Source: Phyllobacterium zundukense
GTDB taxonomy: Bacteria > Pseudomonadota > Alphaproteobacteria > Rhizobiales > Rhizobiaceae
Assembly (NCBI RefSeq): GCF_025452195.1
Contig: NZ_CP104973.1
Span: forward strand, 2,463,001 to 2,527,000
Reading direction: 5' to 3'
DNA: 64,000 bases
In this document: piece after piece, positions 1-8,532 of the stretch
Position numbering within the stretch: the stretch's first letter is position 1
How the letters are laid out: the number at the start of each line of letters is the position of its first letter
Notes under the pieces: model-generated
Told to the model about the DNA's origin: nothing
Database searches by the model: none
What the model saw: only the letters and a program-made list of their open reading frames with translations
Translations under genes and position numbers: made by a program

Positions 1-1
1 C

Positions 2-739
<738 letters not shown>

Positions 740-743
740 GGGA

Positions 744-1709
744 ATGAACGTTCTCGTAAAGGGTTCTGGCGTGGCCGGTTTGTCGGTCGCCCACGAATTG
801 AGGTCACGCGGCGCGCGCGTGACGGTGGTCGACCCGCAACCGGGCAGTCGCGCGGCTGCATCCTGGTTTGCAGGGGGGATGCTTGCGCCTTATTGCGAGC
901 GGGAAAGCGCCGAGCAGACAGTTGTCGAGCTCGGGCTTGGTGCCGCTGACTGGTGGGAAGCGGCGCTGCCCGGCTCCGTGACACGCAATGGTACGCTGGT
1001 TCTGGCGCCAGTCCGTGACGTCAGGGAGCTTGAACGGTTCGGCTCGCGAACTTCAGAGTTCGAGTGGGCTGACGAAGATACTATTGCAACGCTGGAGCCT
1101 GACCTTGCCGGGCGTTTCCGCAGGGGCCTGTTTTTCAAGGATGAAGCACACTTTGATCCTCGACACGTCTTGATCAGCCTTGCGGCGAAACTGGCGGAAG
1201 CAGGCGTTGCATTCGAAACCGATCCAGTGCGGACCGCGACAACCGGTTTCGATCGGACCGTTCAGTGCACCGGCTATTCCCGCGAAGATCAGACCATGCG
1301 CGGCGTGCGCGGTGAAATGCTGACCCTGCGTACCTCAGATATCTCCTTGTCACGTCCTGTCAGGCTCGTTCACCCGCGCTTTCCCATCTATGTCGTGCCT
1401 AGGGTGGATCACACGTTCATGGTTGGTGCAACGATGATCGAAAGCGACTCGGCGGGTCCGATCACCGTGCGCTCGATGATGGAATTGCTGAACGCGGCCT
1501 ATAGCCTGCACCCCGCCTTCGGTGAGGCCGAGATCGTCGAAACTGGGGTGGGCATTCGACCTGCCTATCCAGACAACCTGCCGCATGTCATGCGCGAGGG
1601 TAACACCATCAGCATCAACGGGCTTTACCGGCACGGTTTCTTGCTTGCCCCAGCGATGGCCATGCAGGTGGCGGACATGGTTTTGAATGAAAGGACAGCA
1701 ACCCGATGA
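744..1709 (+). CDS. thiO: Glycine oxidase ThiO
   Basis: A 321-residue FAD-dependent glycine oxidase that supplies dehydroglycine (iminoacetate) for thiazole synthesis. The N-terminus has a Rossmann FAD motif (GSGVAGLSVAHEL) and the protein keeps the DAO fold through a C-terminal GLYRHGFLLAPA segment, where the flavin pocket closes. The start at 744 is preceded by GAGGG just after the thiC stop. The stop overlaps the thiS start by 4 bp (ATGA), which indicates translational coupling. Position between thiC and thiS is the usual rhizobial/brucella order and supports ThiO over other DAO-family amine oxidases. Confidence 0.93.
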   Translation: MNVLVKGSGVAGLSVAHELRSRGARVTVVDPQPGSRAAASWFAGGMLAPYCERESAEQTVVELGLGAADWWEAALPGSVTRNGTLVLAPVRDVRELERFGSRTSEFEWADEDTIATLEPDLAGRFRRGLFFKDEAHFDPRHVLISLAAKLAEAGVAFETDPVRTATTGFDRTVQCTGYSREDQTMRGVRGEMLTLRTSDISLSRPVRLVHPRFPIYVVPRVDHTFMVGATMIESDSAGPITVRSMMELLNAAYSLHPAFGEAEIVETGVGIRPAYPDNLPHVMREGNTISINGLYRHGFLLAPAMAMQVADMVLNERTATR

Positions 1710-1903
1710 AACTTCTCGTCAATGGAGAACCGCACGATGTATCGGCGCAATCGCTCGATGCTTTGCTTGCCGAACTGGAGTTCGAAGGCGAATGGCTGGC
1801 GACGGCAGTCAATAGCGAGTTGGTCCGGGCGACCGAGCGGCAGGACTGCCATTTAAGCGAAGGCGACCGCATCGAAATACTGACACCCAAACAAGGCGGA
1901 TAG
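1706..1903 (+). CDS. thiS: Sulfur carrier protein ThiS
   Basis: A 65-residue ubiquitin-like sulfur carrier. It begins MKLLVNGEPHDV and ends LTPKQGG; the C-terminal Gly-Gly is the residue pair that is adenylated and thiocarboxylated before sulfur is donated to the ThiG-bound intermediate. The gene overlaps thiO by 4 bp. It is separated from its partner thiG by about 210 bp that contain a palindromic repeat, an unusual gap for genes whose products form a complex. Confidence 0.94.
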   Translation: MKLLVNGEPHDVSAQSLDALLAELEFEGEWLATAVNSELVRATERQDCHLSEGDRIEILTPKQGG

Positions 1904-1946
1904 AATGAAGCGTGATCACTACATGAATTTATTAGCGGTATTGCCC

Positions 1947-2076
1947 ATGTGCGTGGTTCGACAAGCTCACCATGAGGGAGATTTGTGGACTGCAAGTGCA
2001 ACCATCGACGCTTCAGGACTTGATTCCTTGCAGACAAACCATTTCCCTCATGGTGAGCTTTTCGAACCACGCACAT
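1947..2076. repeat. Inverted repeat (33-bp arms) between thiS and thiG
   Basis: Arms at 1947-1979 and 2044-2076 are reverse complements over 33 bases with one mismatch (position 1962 region, G/T difference). They enclose about 64 bp. The arm contains the core GGTTCGACAAGCTCACCATG, a sequence type I recognise as a dispersed intergenic repeat in alphaproteobacteria. It sits inside the thi operon and would form a large hairpin in the mRNA. The ORF across it (1905-2120) is not considered a gene. Confidence 0.85.
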
Positions 2077-2113
2077 CGGTGATGCAGCCAATTGCGCGCG
2101 CTGGGTGGATGAC

Positions 2114-2887
2114 ATGTTGAATTTTTACGGGGCAAACGTGTCCTCACGCGTGTTGCTGGGAACAGCGCAGTATCCTTCGCCCGCCATCCTTATGGATGCA
2201 ATCAAGGCATCCGGCACGGAAATTGTCACCGTCTCGCTGCGGCGGGAAATGGCAGGTGGCAAATCCGGCGACAAGTTCTGGTCGCTCATCCGGTCGCTTG
2301 GAACGCATGTACTGCCGAACACGGCCGGATGTCATACGGTGAAAGAAGCTGTGCTCACGGCGCAGATGGCAAGGGATGTCTTTGCGACCGACTGGATCAA
2401 GCTCGAAGTCATTGGCAGTCATGATACGTTGCAGCCGGATGTCTTCGCACTGGTCGAGGCTGCCCGGATATTATCCGATGACGGCTTCAAGGTGTTTCCC
2501 TATACAACAGACGATCTGATAGTCGCCGAGCGGCTGCTGGAAGCGGGTTGCGAGGTTTTGATGCCATGGTGCGCGCCGATCGGCTCGGCGCTCGGCCCGC
2601 TCAATTTGCATGCACTGCGTTCACTACGGGGCAATTTCCCCGACGTTCCGATGATTGTCGATGCGGGTCTCGGGCGTCCATCCCATGCTGCGACGGTCAT
2701 GGAACTCGGGTTTGATGCCATCCTGCTGAACACAGCCGTAGCGAAGGCCGGCGATCCCGTAGCAATGGCAAGCGCTTTCGCCAAGGCAGTCGATGCAGGG
2801 CATGCGGCCTTTCACGCAGGCATGCTGGAGCCTCGCGACGTTGCCGTTCCGTCAACACCCGTGATCGGCCGGGCGGTTTTTACCTGA
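2114..2887 (+). CDS. thiG: Thiazole synthase ThiG
   Basis: A 257-residue (beta/alpha)8 thiazole synthase that condenses deoxyxylulose 5-phosphate, dehydroglycine and ThiS-thiocarboxylate sulfur. Landmarks are [19 protein letters not shown], the DWIKLEVIG stretch with the likely Schiff-base lysine, [10 protein letters not shown], and [11 protein letters not shown] near the phosphate site. I chose ATG at 2114 (MLNFYG, the usual N-terminus, with GGTGG a few bases upstream) over the in-frame GTG at 2105. No thiE follows: the next gene is on the other strand, so thiamine phosphate synthase must be encoded elsewhere. Confidence 0.95.
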   Translation: MLNFYGANVSSRVLLGTAQYPSPAILMDAIKASGTEIVTVSLRREMAGGKSGDKFWSLIRSLGTHVLPNTAGCHTVKEAVLTAQMARDVFATDWIKLEVIGSHDTLQPDVFALVEAARILSDDGFKVFPYTTDDLIVAERLLEAGCEVLMPWCAPIGSALGPLNLHALRSLRGNFPDVPMIVDAGLGRPSHAATVMELGFDAILLNTAVAKAGDPVAMASAFAKAVDAGHAAFHAGMLEPRDVAVPSTPVIGRAVFT

Positions 2888-2902
2888 TGGTGCGAAGTTG
2901 GC

Positions 2903-3352
2903 TTAGCTATCAAGCAACTCTGCGACTTTACGGTTATCGCCGTAAATGAGGCAATCGGCGATCGTCGTCTTGTCCAGAACCGCACGGGTGACATTGGCGA
3001 CTTCATTGAAGACGTGGCGTATTTCGCATGTCGCTTCGTCCTGGCAATCCTCGCAGCGGCGATAGGCAATCTTGCTCAGGCAGGGCAGAGGAGCAATCGG
3101 ACCATCAATGAGGCGCAGCACCTCGCCGAATGTAATTTCTTCGGCCGGCTTTAGCAGCAGATACCCGCCCATCTTGCCGCGACGGCTTATCACTATACCC
3201 TGGTGCTTCAGATCCAACAGTATCTGTTCGAGAAACTTCTTCGGGATATTCTGTTCTTCAGCGATATCCGAGATGAAGAGAGCTTTCTCGGCATCTGCTC
3301 TGGCCAGAACGACGAGCGCCCGCAGAGCATATTTGGCCTTTTGCGATATCAT
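2903..3352 (-). CDS. Rrf2 family transcriptional regulator
   Basis: A 149-residue Rrf2 protein. The N-terminal winged helix (ISQKAKYALRALVVLARA, then IPKKFLEQILLDL) matches IscR/RirA/CymR relatives. Three closely spaced cysteines in the C-terminal half (RRCEDCQDEATC), with another at PCLSKI, could bind an Fe-S cluster. It faces away from a sulfate-importer operon on the plus strand. Control of sulfur or cysteine uptake, in the manner of CymR, is a reasonable inference, but an iron/Fe-S sensing role cannot be excluded from sequence alone. Confidence 0.85.
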   Translation of the reverse strand: MISQKAKYALRALVVLARADAEKALFISDIAEEQNIPKKFLEQILLDLKHQGIVISRRGKMGGYLLLKPAEEITFGEVLRLIDGPIAPLPCLSKIAYRRCEDCQDEATCEIRHVFNEVANVTRAVLDKTTIADCLIYGDNRKVAELLDS

Positions 3353-3655
3353 TTCTTCTTTGCCTGGCTACCGGTGTGGTGCAGTCATAGTCCCCCGGGT
3401 CGGATTTTCTAGTGTAAAAATGTTAAAAAATAAGTTTTTTTGCGGCCGAGGAATGTCTTAAAAATGGTATGTAAGGCGCTGAAAAATAATAATTCATTAA
3501 GAAGTTGGTGCCGACGGCGGTGCGGGGCCCGTAATTCCAATACACGATTAAATAGGTAGAGATTATTGACAAATGATTTCAAGCCGTCATCATTGGCCAT
3601 CGGTTGACCTAAAGGCAACTGCACTCTGCAACCGGATTGTTTGATGGAGGTCGCA
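3353..3655. other. AT-rich intergenic region upstream of the Rrf2 gene
   Basis: About 300 bp between the divergent Rrf2 gene and a small ORF. It contains A/T tracts around 3413-3440 and 3480-3500 and must carry the Rrf2 promoter. I see no convincing operator palindrome and no RNA gene. Confidence 0.4.
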
Positions 3656-3847
3656 ATGTACAGTGAAGTATCAGGTATATTTAACCGGGCAGAACGCCTG
3701 TGGCGGAACGTTTTTGCGGCTGAAACTCTTGAGTGGAATGCGAGCGATCCCAAGCAACGTGATCGCGAAGAAACCGTGGCCAAGAAAAACCGCAACTGGA
3801 CCGAGGAGGACTTCCTCTGGTGCTGGCAGCACCGCGGATTTTGGTGA
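3656..3847 (+). CDS. Small Trp-rich hypothetical protein (63 aa)
   Basis: A 63-residue ORF starting MYSEVSGIFNRAERLW, charged and rich in tryptophan towards its end (NWTEEDFLWCWQHRGFW). A strong GGAGG at 3646-3650 with 5-base spacing selects the ATG at 3656 over 3644. No signal peptide or membrane segment is visible. It lies between the Rrf2 regulator and the sulfate-binding protein gene, transcribed in the direction of the transporter. I do not recognise a family; the good ribosome site and non-random composition make it likely to be translated. Confidence 0.5.
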   Translation: MYSEVSGIFNRAERLWRNVFAAETLEWNASDPKQRDREETVAKKNRNWTEEDFLWCWQHRGFW

Positions 3848-4046
3848 CAATTCCACCAGCTTGCCTTCCAGGCACGCGGCTTGGGCCGCAGTTGACCGGC
3901 CAGCTGTGTTCAGCTCTGTTTGCAGTATTTGATTTCAACTGGCCCAACTATATTAGAAAATAAATTCTTTCGCATCGACGATTTTACCGCCACTCTCGCA
4001 AAAAATGTCCGACACCTTCGTGCGGGCGAGGCCGCGGGAGTATTCA

Positions 4047-5054
4047 ATGAAAAGACTGTTTGTATATGCTGCTCTGGCTCTCAGCGTGAGTTTGACGCCG
4101 GTCAAGGCTGCAGACGAACCCACCGAGATTCTTAATGTTTCCTACGATATCTCGCGCGAACTTTATGGGCAGATCGACAAGGCCTTTACTGCCAAATATA
4201 AACAGCAATCCGGTAACAATATCACGGTCAACCAGTCGCATGCGGGTTCTTCCAAACAGGCCCGCTCGATCCTCGAGGGTCTTGAAGCCGATGTCGTCAC
4301 TTTCAACCAGGTGACAGATGTTCAGGTTCTGCATGACAAGGGCAACTTCATTCCCGCCGACTGGCAGTCGCGACTGCCGAATAACTCTTCGCCGTACTAT
4401 TCTTTGCCGGCGTTTCTCGTGCGATCCGGCAACCCGAAGAATATCAAGAACTGGGATGATCTGATTCGCGATGACGTGAAGGTCGTTTTTCCGAACCCCA
4501 AGACCTCCGGCAACGCACGTTACACCTACCTGGCGGCTTATGCCTTTGCGCTTGAAAAGTTCAATAAGGACGACGCCAAGGCGCAAGAATTCGTGAAAAA
4601 GCTGCTCGCCAATGTGCCGGTGTTCGACACAGGTGGCCGTGGATCAACGACGACCTTTGCCGAGCGCGGTATTGGTGACGTACTGATCACCTTCGAGGCA
4701 GAAGTCCTCGGAACACGCAAGCAACTCGGCGAGGACAAGTACGAAGCGGTTGTCCCGCCCGTGAGCCTGCTTGCTGAGTTTCCGGTCACAGTGGTCGACA
4801 AGGTCGTGGATAAACGCGGCTCGCGCGCGATCGCGGAGAATTATCTGAAGTTCCTCTATTCGCCGGAGGGGCAGGATATTCTCGCGCAGAACTACAACCG
4901 TGTGAACGACGAGACGGTGAAGGCGAAATATGCATCGCAATTTCCGGAAACTCGCCTGCTGACTGTCGAAGATGTCTTTGGCGGTTGGGCAAAAGTGACC
5001 AAGGATCAGTTCTCCGAGGGCGGAACGCTTGACAAGGTGTTCACCAAGCGCTGA
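4047..5054 (+). CDS. Sulfate/thiosulfate ABC transporter, periplasmic binding protein
   Basis: A 335-residue secreted solute-binding protein. It has a clear signal peptide (MKRLFVYAALALSVSLTPVKA, then ADEP). The mature part has Sbp/CysP family features: NVSYDISRELY, the SHAGSSKQARSILEG loop that holds the anion, and KTSGNARYTYLAAYA. The ATG at 4047 has GGGAG about 7 bases upstream; the in-frame upstream ATG at 4005 would bury the signal peptide and is rejected. cysT and cysW follow on the same strand, so this is the receptor of a sulfate-type importer. Sulfate versus thiosulfate cannot be told from the sequence. Confidence 0.93.
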   Translation: MKRLFVYAALALSVSLTPVKAADEPTEILNVSYDISRELYGQIDKAFTAKYKQQSGNNITVNQSHAGSSKQARSILEGLEADVVTFNQVTDVQVLHDKGNFIPADWQSRLPNNSSPYYSLPAFLVRSGNPKNIKNWDDLIRDDVKVVFPNPKTSGNARYTYLAAYAFALEKFNKDDAKAQEFVKKLLANVPVFDTGGRGSTTTFAERGIGDVLITFEAEVLGTRKQLGEDKYEAVVPPVSLLAEFPVTVVDKVVDKRGSRAIAENYLKFLYSPEGQDILAQNYNRVNDETVKAKYASQFPETRLLTVEDVFGGWAKVTKDQFSEGGTLDKVFTKR

Positions 5055-5144
5055 GCCTGACCGGAACGCAGTGCGATTCAGAGCCGCGCTGCTTTCTTTT
5101 CAACCTGCGCTTGCGTTCATCCGAGCATAGGCTAGAAACTGCTC

Positions 5145-5981
5145 ATGTTTTCACGTTCCAGTCAGCGAGGAATATTGCCGGGTTTCGGTCTCACTCTTGG
5201 TGTGACCCTGCTTTATTTCGTCATCATCGTTGCGCTGCCGCTTTTGGCCATGTTGTACAAATCCGTCAACCTTGGCTGGGCCGACTTCTGGAGCATCGTG
5301 TCCTCGGAGCGCGCGCTTGCGACCTACCGCATTACCGTCGGTTCAGCGGCGCTTGCAACAGTGCTCAACGCGATTTTCGGTGTATTGCTGGCTTGGGTTC
5401 TGGTTCGGTATGATTTTCCGGGACGGCGCCTTCTCGATGCGGCGGTTGATCTGCCTTTTGCGTTGCCGACTGCGGTTGCCGGGCTTGCGTTGGTCACCGT
5501 ATTTTCCTCGAACGGCTGGTTTGGCCAATATCTGGAGCCGTTGGGAATAAAGGTTGCCTATACGCCGCTGGGTATTGCCCTTGCGATGATGTTTACCAGC
5601 ATTCCTTTTGTTGTCCGGACAGTGCAGCCGGTGCTGGAAGACGTTGCCGCCGATGTCGAGGAAGCCGCGAGGTCGTTGGGCGCCACCAACTGGCAGATAT
5701 TCGCCAGGATTATCTGGCCAGCGATTTTTCCGGCATTCATTGCAGGATGCAGCCTTTCCTTTGCTCGCAGCCTTGGTGAGTTCGGCGCGATAGTTTTCAT
5801 CTCCGGCAATTTGCCATTCGAGACGGAAGTCATGTCTCTTCTCGTGTTTATCCGCCTCGATGAGTATGACTACCCTGCAGCCGCAGCATTGGCGACCGTG
5901 ATGCTGGTCACTGCGTTCGTAATGCTTTTTGTCACCAACTCAATTCAAGCCTGGCAGTTGCGTTATGCAGACCGCAACTAG
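5145..5981 (+). CDS. cysT: Sulfate ABC transporter permease CysT (CysU)
   Basis: A 278-residue inner-membrane permease with about six helices. The MetI-type EAA loop reads EAARSLGATNWQIFARI, the contact site for the ATPase, and SLGEFGAIVFISGNLP is typical of sulfate permeases. It follows the binding-protein gene by 90 bp and its 3' end overlaps cysW by 17 bp, so the two permeases are translationally coupled. No ATPase gene (cysA) follows in this operon. Confidence 0.94.
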   Translation: MFSRSSQRGILPGFGLTLGVTLLYFVIIVALPLLAMLYKSVNLGWADFWSIVSSERALATYRITVGSAALATVLNAIFGVLLAWVLVRYDFPGRRLLDAAVDLPFALPTAVAGLALVTVFSSNGWFGQYLEPLGIKVAYTPLGIALAMMFTSIPFVVRTVQPVLEDVAADVEEAARSLGATNWQIFARIIWPAIFPAFIAGCSLSFARSLGEFGAIVFISGNLPFETEVMSLLVFIRLDEYDYPAAAALATVMLVTAFVMLFVTNSIQAWQLRYADRN

Positions 5982-6831
5982 TCTCGTTTCGCCAGCGGCT
6001 ATAGGACAACCGTCGCGACCGCATGGCATAAAGCCTTCGCGACTGTCGCAGCGTTTGCTGACTACCTCGGCCGTCGTCCTGTCGATCCTGTTCATCGGCG
6101 TGCCTATGGCAGCGATTTTCACCTATGCTTTCCGGGAAGGTATTGCGGTCTATTTCTCGCAGATCGCGCAACCCGCAACTCTACACGCAGTCTGGTTGAC
6201 GGTTCTCACGGCGATCGTCGTGGTGCCCATCAATATGATCTTCGGGATATGTGTGGCGTGGCTGGTGACGCGGTTTCGTTTTCCTGGCCGGCAGTTGCTG
6301 ATTACCCTGATCGAGATACCCTTTTCGGTATCGCCGATCGTCGCTGGTGTGACTTATCTGTTTCTCTATGGGAGCCAGGGCCTTCTTGGGCCGTTGCTTG
6401 AGAGTTACGACATCAGGATCATGTTCACTGTTCCTGCGATATTTCTTGTGAGCCTGTTCGTAACGAGCCCGTTCGTGGCACGTGAGCTTATTCCGTTGAT
6501 GCAGGCGCAGGGTAGTGAGGACGAAGAAGCTGCGATCACCCTCGGTGCGACCGGGCTGCAGACATTTTTCTATGTCACATTGCCGAATATCCGCTGGGCA
6601 CTGCTCTATGGCGCGGTCCTTTGCAATGCTCGTGTTATGGGCGAATTCGGTGCTGTTTCCGTTGTTTCGGGCGCCATTCGTGGTCAGACCAACACATTGC
6701 CGCTCCAGATTGAACTTCTGTTCAATGATTACAATGTCACCGGCGCGTTTGCTGCCTCATCGACACTGGCCTTGATCGCCGTCGTGACGCTCATCCTCAA
6801 GTATTTGCTTGAACGCAAGCAAACGAGTTAG
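5965..6831 (+). CDS. cysW: Sulfate ABC transporter permease CysW
   Basis: A 288-residue permease partner of CysT. An N-terminal arm of about 35 residues precedes the first helix (TTSAVVLSILFIGVPMAAIF). The EAA loop is DEEAAITLGATGLQTFFYV, and ARVMGEFGAVSVVSG is the family hallmark. The start at ATG 5965 lies inside the cysT end. In most relatives cysA comes next; here the operon ends and a gene on the opposite strand begins 4 bp later, so the ATP-binding subunit must be supplied from another locus. Confidence 0.93.
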   Translation: MQTATSLVSPAAIGQPSRPHGIKPSRLSQRLLTTSAVVLSILFIGVPMAAIFTYAFREGIAVYFSQIAQPATLHAVWLTVLTAIVVVPINMIFGICVAWLVTRFRFPGRQLLITLIEIPFSVSPIVAGVTYLFLYGSQGLLGPLLESYDIRIMFTVPAIFLVSLFVTSPFVARELIPLMQAQGSEDEEAAITLGATGLQTFFYVTLPNIRWALLYGAVLCNARVMGEFGAVSVVSGAIRGQTNTLPLQIELLFNDYNVTGAFAASSTLALIAVVTLILKYLLERKQTS

Positions 6832-6835
6832 AGCC

Positions 6836-7396
6836 TTATGCTGCTCGTTGAGCGCGAAAATCCTGCTGCGGTCTGCGCATTGCATCCGCCAGAATATGCG
6901 CTTCCGGCCATGAGCCGAAGCCGCTTTCAATATTGATGTGTCCGGCATTTTTCATATCGACAAAGCCCGAGCCCCAAACACCGGCCAGAGCTTCTGCCTT
7001 GTTGAATGACATATAGGGATCGTTGCGGCTGGCGACCACGATTGAAGGGAAGCCAAGCTTGTGGCGTGGCAGGGGCGCAAAGCTGCGGAACTTGGAATCC
7101 TGAACGGCCATACGTTCGGCGTCGGCTGGCGCAACCAGAACTGCACCCGCGATATGCGCTGCCGATGGACGGCTGGCGAGATGCGTGACGAGAACGCAGC
7201 CGAGGCTATGCGCGACCAGCACAGCGCCGGGTGTTTCGGCAAGGGTCGCCTCAAGAATATGAAGCCATTGACATAGGACCGGATTGTCCCAGTCGTCTTG
7301 TTCGACAAGGCGCGCCGTTTCGTCCTCCAGCAGCCATTGCTGTTGCCAGTGGCCTTTTTCGGACCCGCGATATCCCGGAATGATCAATGTCGTCAT
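6836..7396 (-). CDS. RBBP9/YdeN family serine hydrolase
   Basis: A 186-residue alpha/beta hydrolase. The N-terminus TTLIIPGYRGSEKGHWQ supplies the oxyanion region and AHSLGC is the nucleophile elbow with catalytic serine. The later SRNDPYM (Asp) and NAGHIN (His) complete the triad. The RBBP9/YdeN family members are small serine hydrolases of unknown substrate. I chose ATG 7396, which gives the standard N-terminus; the upstream extension to 7492 is not conserved in type. It converges on cysW with a 4-bp gap. Confidence 0.85.
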   Translation of the reverse strand: MTTLIIPGYRGSEKGHWQQQWLLEDETARLVEQDDWDNPVLCQWLHILEATLAETPGAVLVAHSLGCVLVTHLASRPSAAHIAGAVLVAPADAERMAVQDSKFRSFAPLPRHKLGFPSIVVASRNDPYMSFNKAEALAGVWGSGFVDMKNAGHINIESGFGSWPEAHILADAMRRPQQDFRAQRAA

Positions 7397-7554
7397 GCGC
7401 CACCACTCCTTTTGTGTAAATTGCCTGGAGACGAATTCGTAATGTCGCCTCAAAATAGGGTGGCTACGTTGATCCATGAAGGAACAGCGCACTAAACTCG
7501 GTCAGAAATGGAAAATATTCCCTGCGCGAATGGCGGTCATCGTAAAATGACCCG

Positions 7555-8505
7555 TCAGGTATCGCTGTCTTTCTTGTACCAGCGCAACAGCAACTGCGAG
7601 CGTTCAAAATAGAGTACGACAAGCAGCGATAGGGCAAATGGAATCAACAGGTAGAACAAGCGGAAAATGATAAGCGCGGCCAATACGTCGGCCTGATTCA
7701 TATCGGGCAAACCGGTGAGGAAGACCAGTTCCAGTACGCCGAGACCGCCGGGTGCGTGGGAGATCAGCGCCGCGGAAAATGATACGAGAAAGATCCCGAG
7801 TATAATGAGAAAGCCGGGATTGCCTGCTGTGGGAAGCGTAAAATAAATGATAGCGGCGGCACCGATGAGCTCCAATGGCCCGACGATCAGTTGCTGGGCG
7901 ACCACTGGCAAACGCGGATATTCGAGCGTAAAGCGCCGAATGCGCAGCGGCCGAAAATGCAGCCAACTGCCGAACACATAAAGCATGACGATTGCCAAGG
8001 CACCGAAACCCAGCACATAGCTCAGGGAAATCGGCAGCTCGGCATTGAAACGCTGAAGGAGATGCGGCTCCAAGAGCAGAACGACTGCACTCAGTGTCAA
8101 TACCCCCAACATGAAGGTGAATGAACAGAAGGCTATGAGCAGCGCGATCTCAGGGCCGCTCATGCCTTGCGAGGAATAGGCGCGATACCGAACCACAGCT
8201 CCAGAGAGAACCGAAGCGCCGATATTGTGCGAAAGTGCGTAGGTGGTGAACGAACAGAGCGCGATGAACAACCAGGAAATCTTGCGGCGCAGGTGTAGCA
8301 GCGCAATGCGATCATAGCCGGCCAAGGCGGCGTAGGCGACGAGGGATGCAAGGCCTGCCAGAATCCAGCGATGTGCAGGAATGGCATAAAGGCTATGAAT
8401 CACGTCATCCAGCGAGATGCTCCGCAGCTCCTTGTAAAGGAGCCATACGGAAATCCCGACGGCGGCCAGCCCAACGACCGGCCATACGTAATCCTTTAAT
8501 TTCAT
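7555..8505 (-). CDS. YbhN/UPF0104 family integral membrane protein (LPG synthase TM-like)
   Basis: A 316-residue protein with about eight hydrophobic segments. The pattern matches the lysylphosphatidylglycerol-synthase transmembrane family (YbhN, UPF0104): GYDRIALLHL, a SHNIGASVLSGAVVRYR block, and ISHAPGGLGVLELVFL. It lacks the cytoplasmic acyltransferase domain of true MprF, so aminoacyl-lipid synthesis is not expected; flippase-like roles have been proposed for the family. It is 28 bp downstream of the antiporter gene on the same strand and may be co-transcribed. Confidence 0.8.
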   Translation of the reverse strand: MKLKDYVWPVVGLAAVGISVWLLYKELRSISLDDVIHSLYAIPAHRWILAGLASLVAYAALAGYDRIALLHLRRKISWLFIALCSFTTYALSHNIGASVLSGAVVRYRAYSSQGMSGPEIALLIAFCSFTFMLGVLTLSAVVLLLEPHLLQRFNAELPISLSYVLGFGALAIVMLYVFGSWLHFRPLRIRRFTLEYPRLPVVAQQLIVGPLELIGAAAIIYFTLPTAGNPGFLIILGIFLVSFSAALISHAPGGLGVLELVFLTGLPDMNQADVLAALIIFRLFYLLIPFALSLLVVLYFERSQLLLRWYKKDSDT

Positions 8506-8532
8506 GCTTTTACCCGCTCGCCCATTCTTATT

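Noticed and set aside
2105..2113. GTG start for thiG
   Set aside because: No ribosome site before it; ATG 2114 gives the standard MLNFYG N-terminus.
1615..2115. 166-aa minus-strand ORF over thiS
   Set aside because: Antisense to thiO/thiS and the repeat; composition is that of a shadow frame.
1905..2120. ORF between thiS and thiG
   Set aside because: It is read through both arms of the 33-bp inverted repeat and has no ribosome site or family features.
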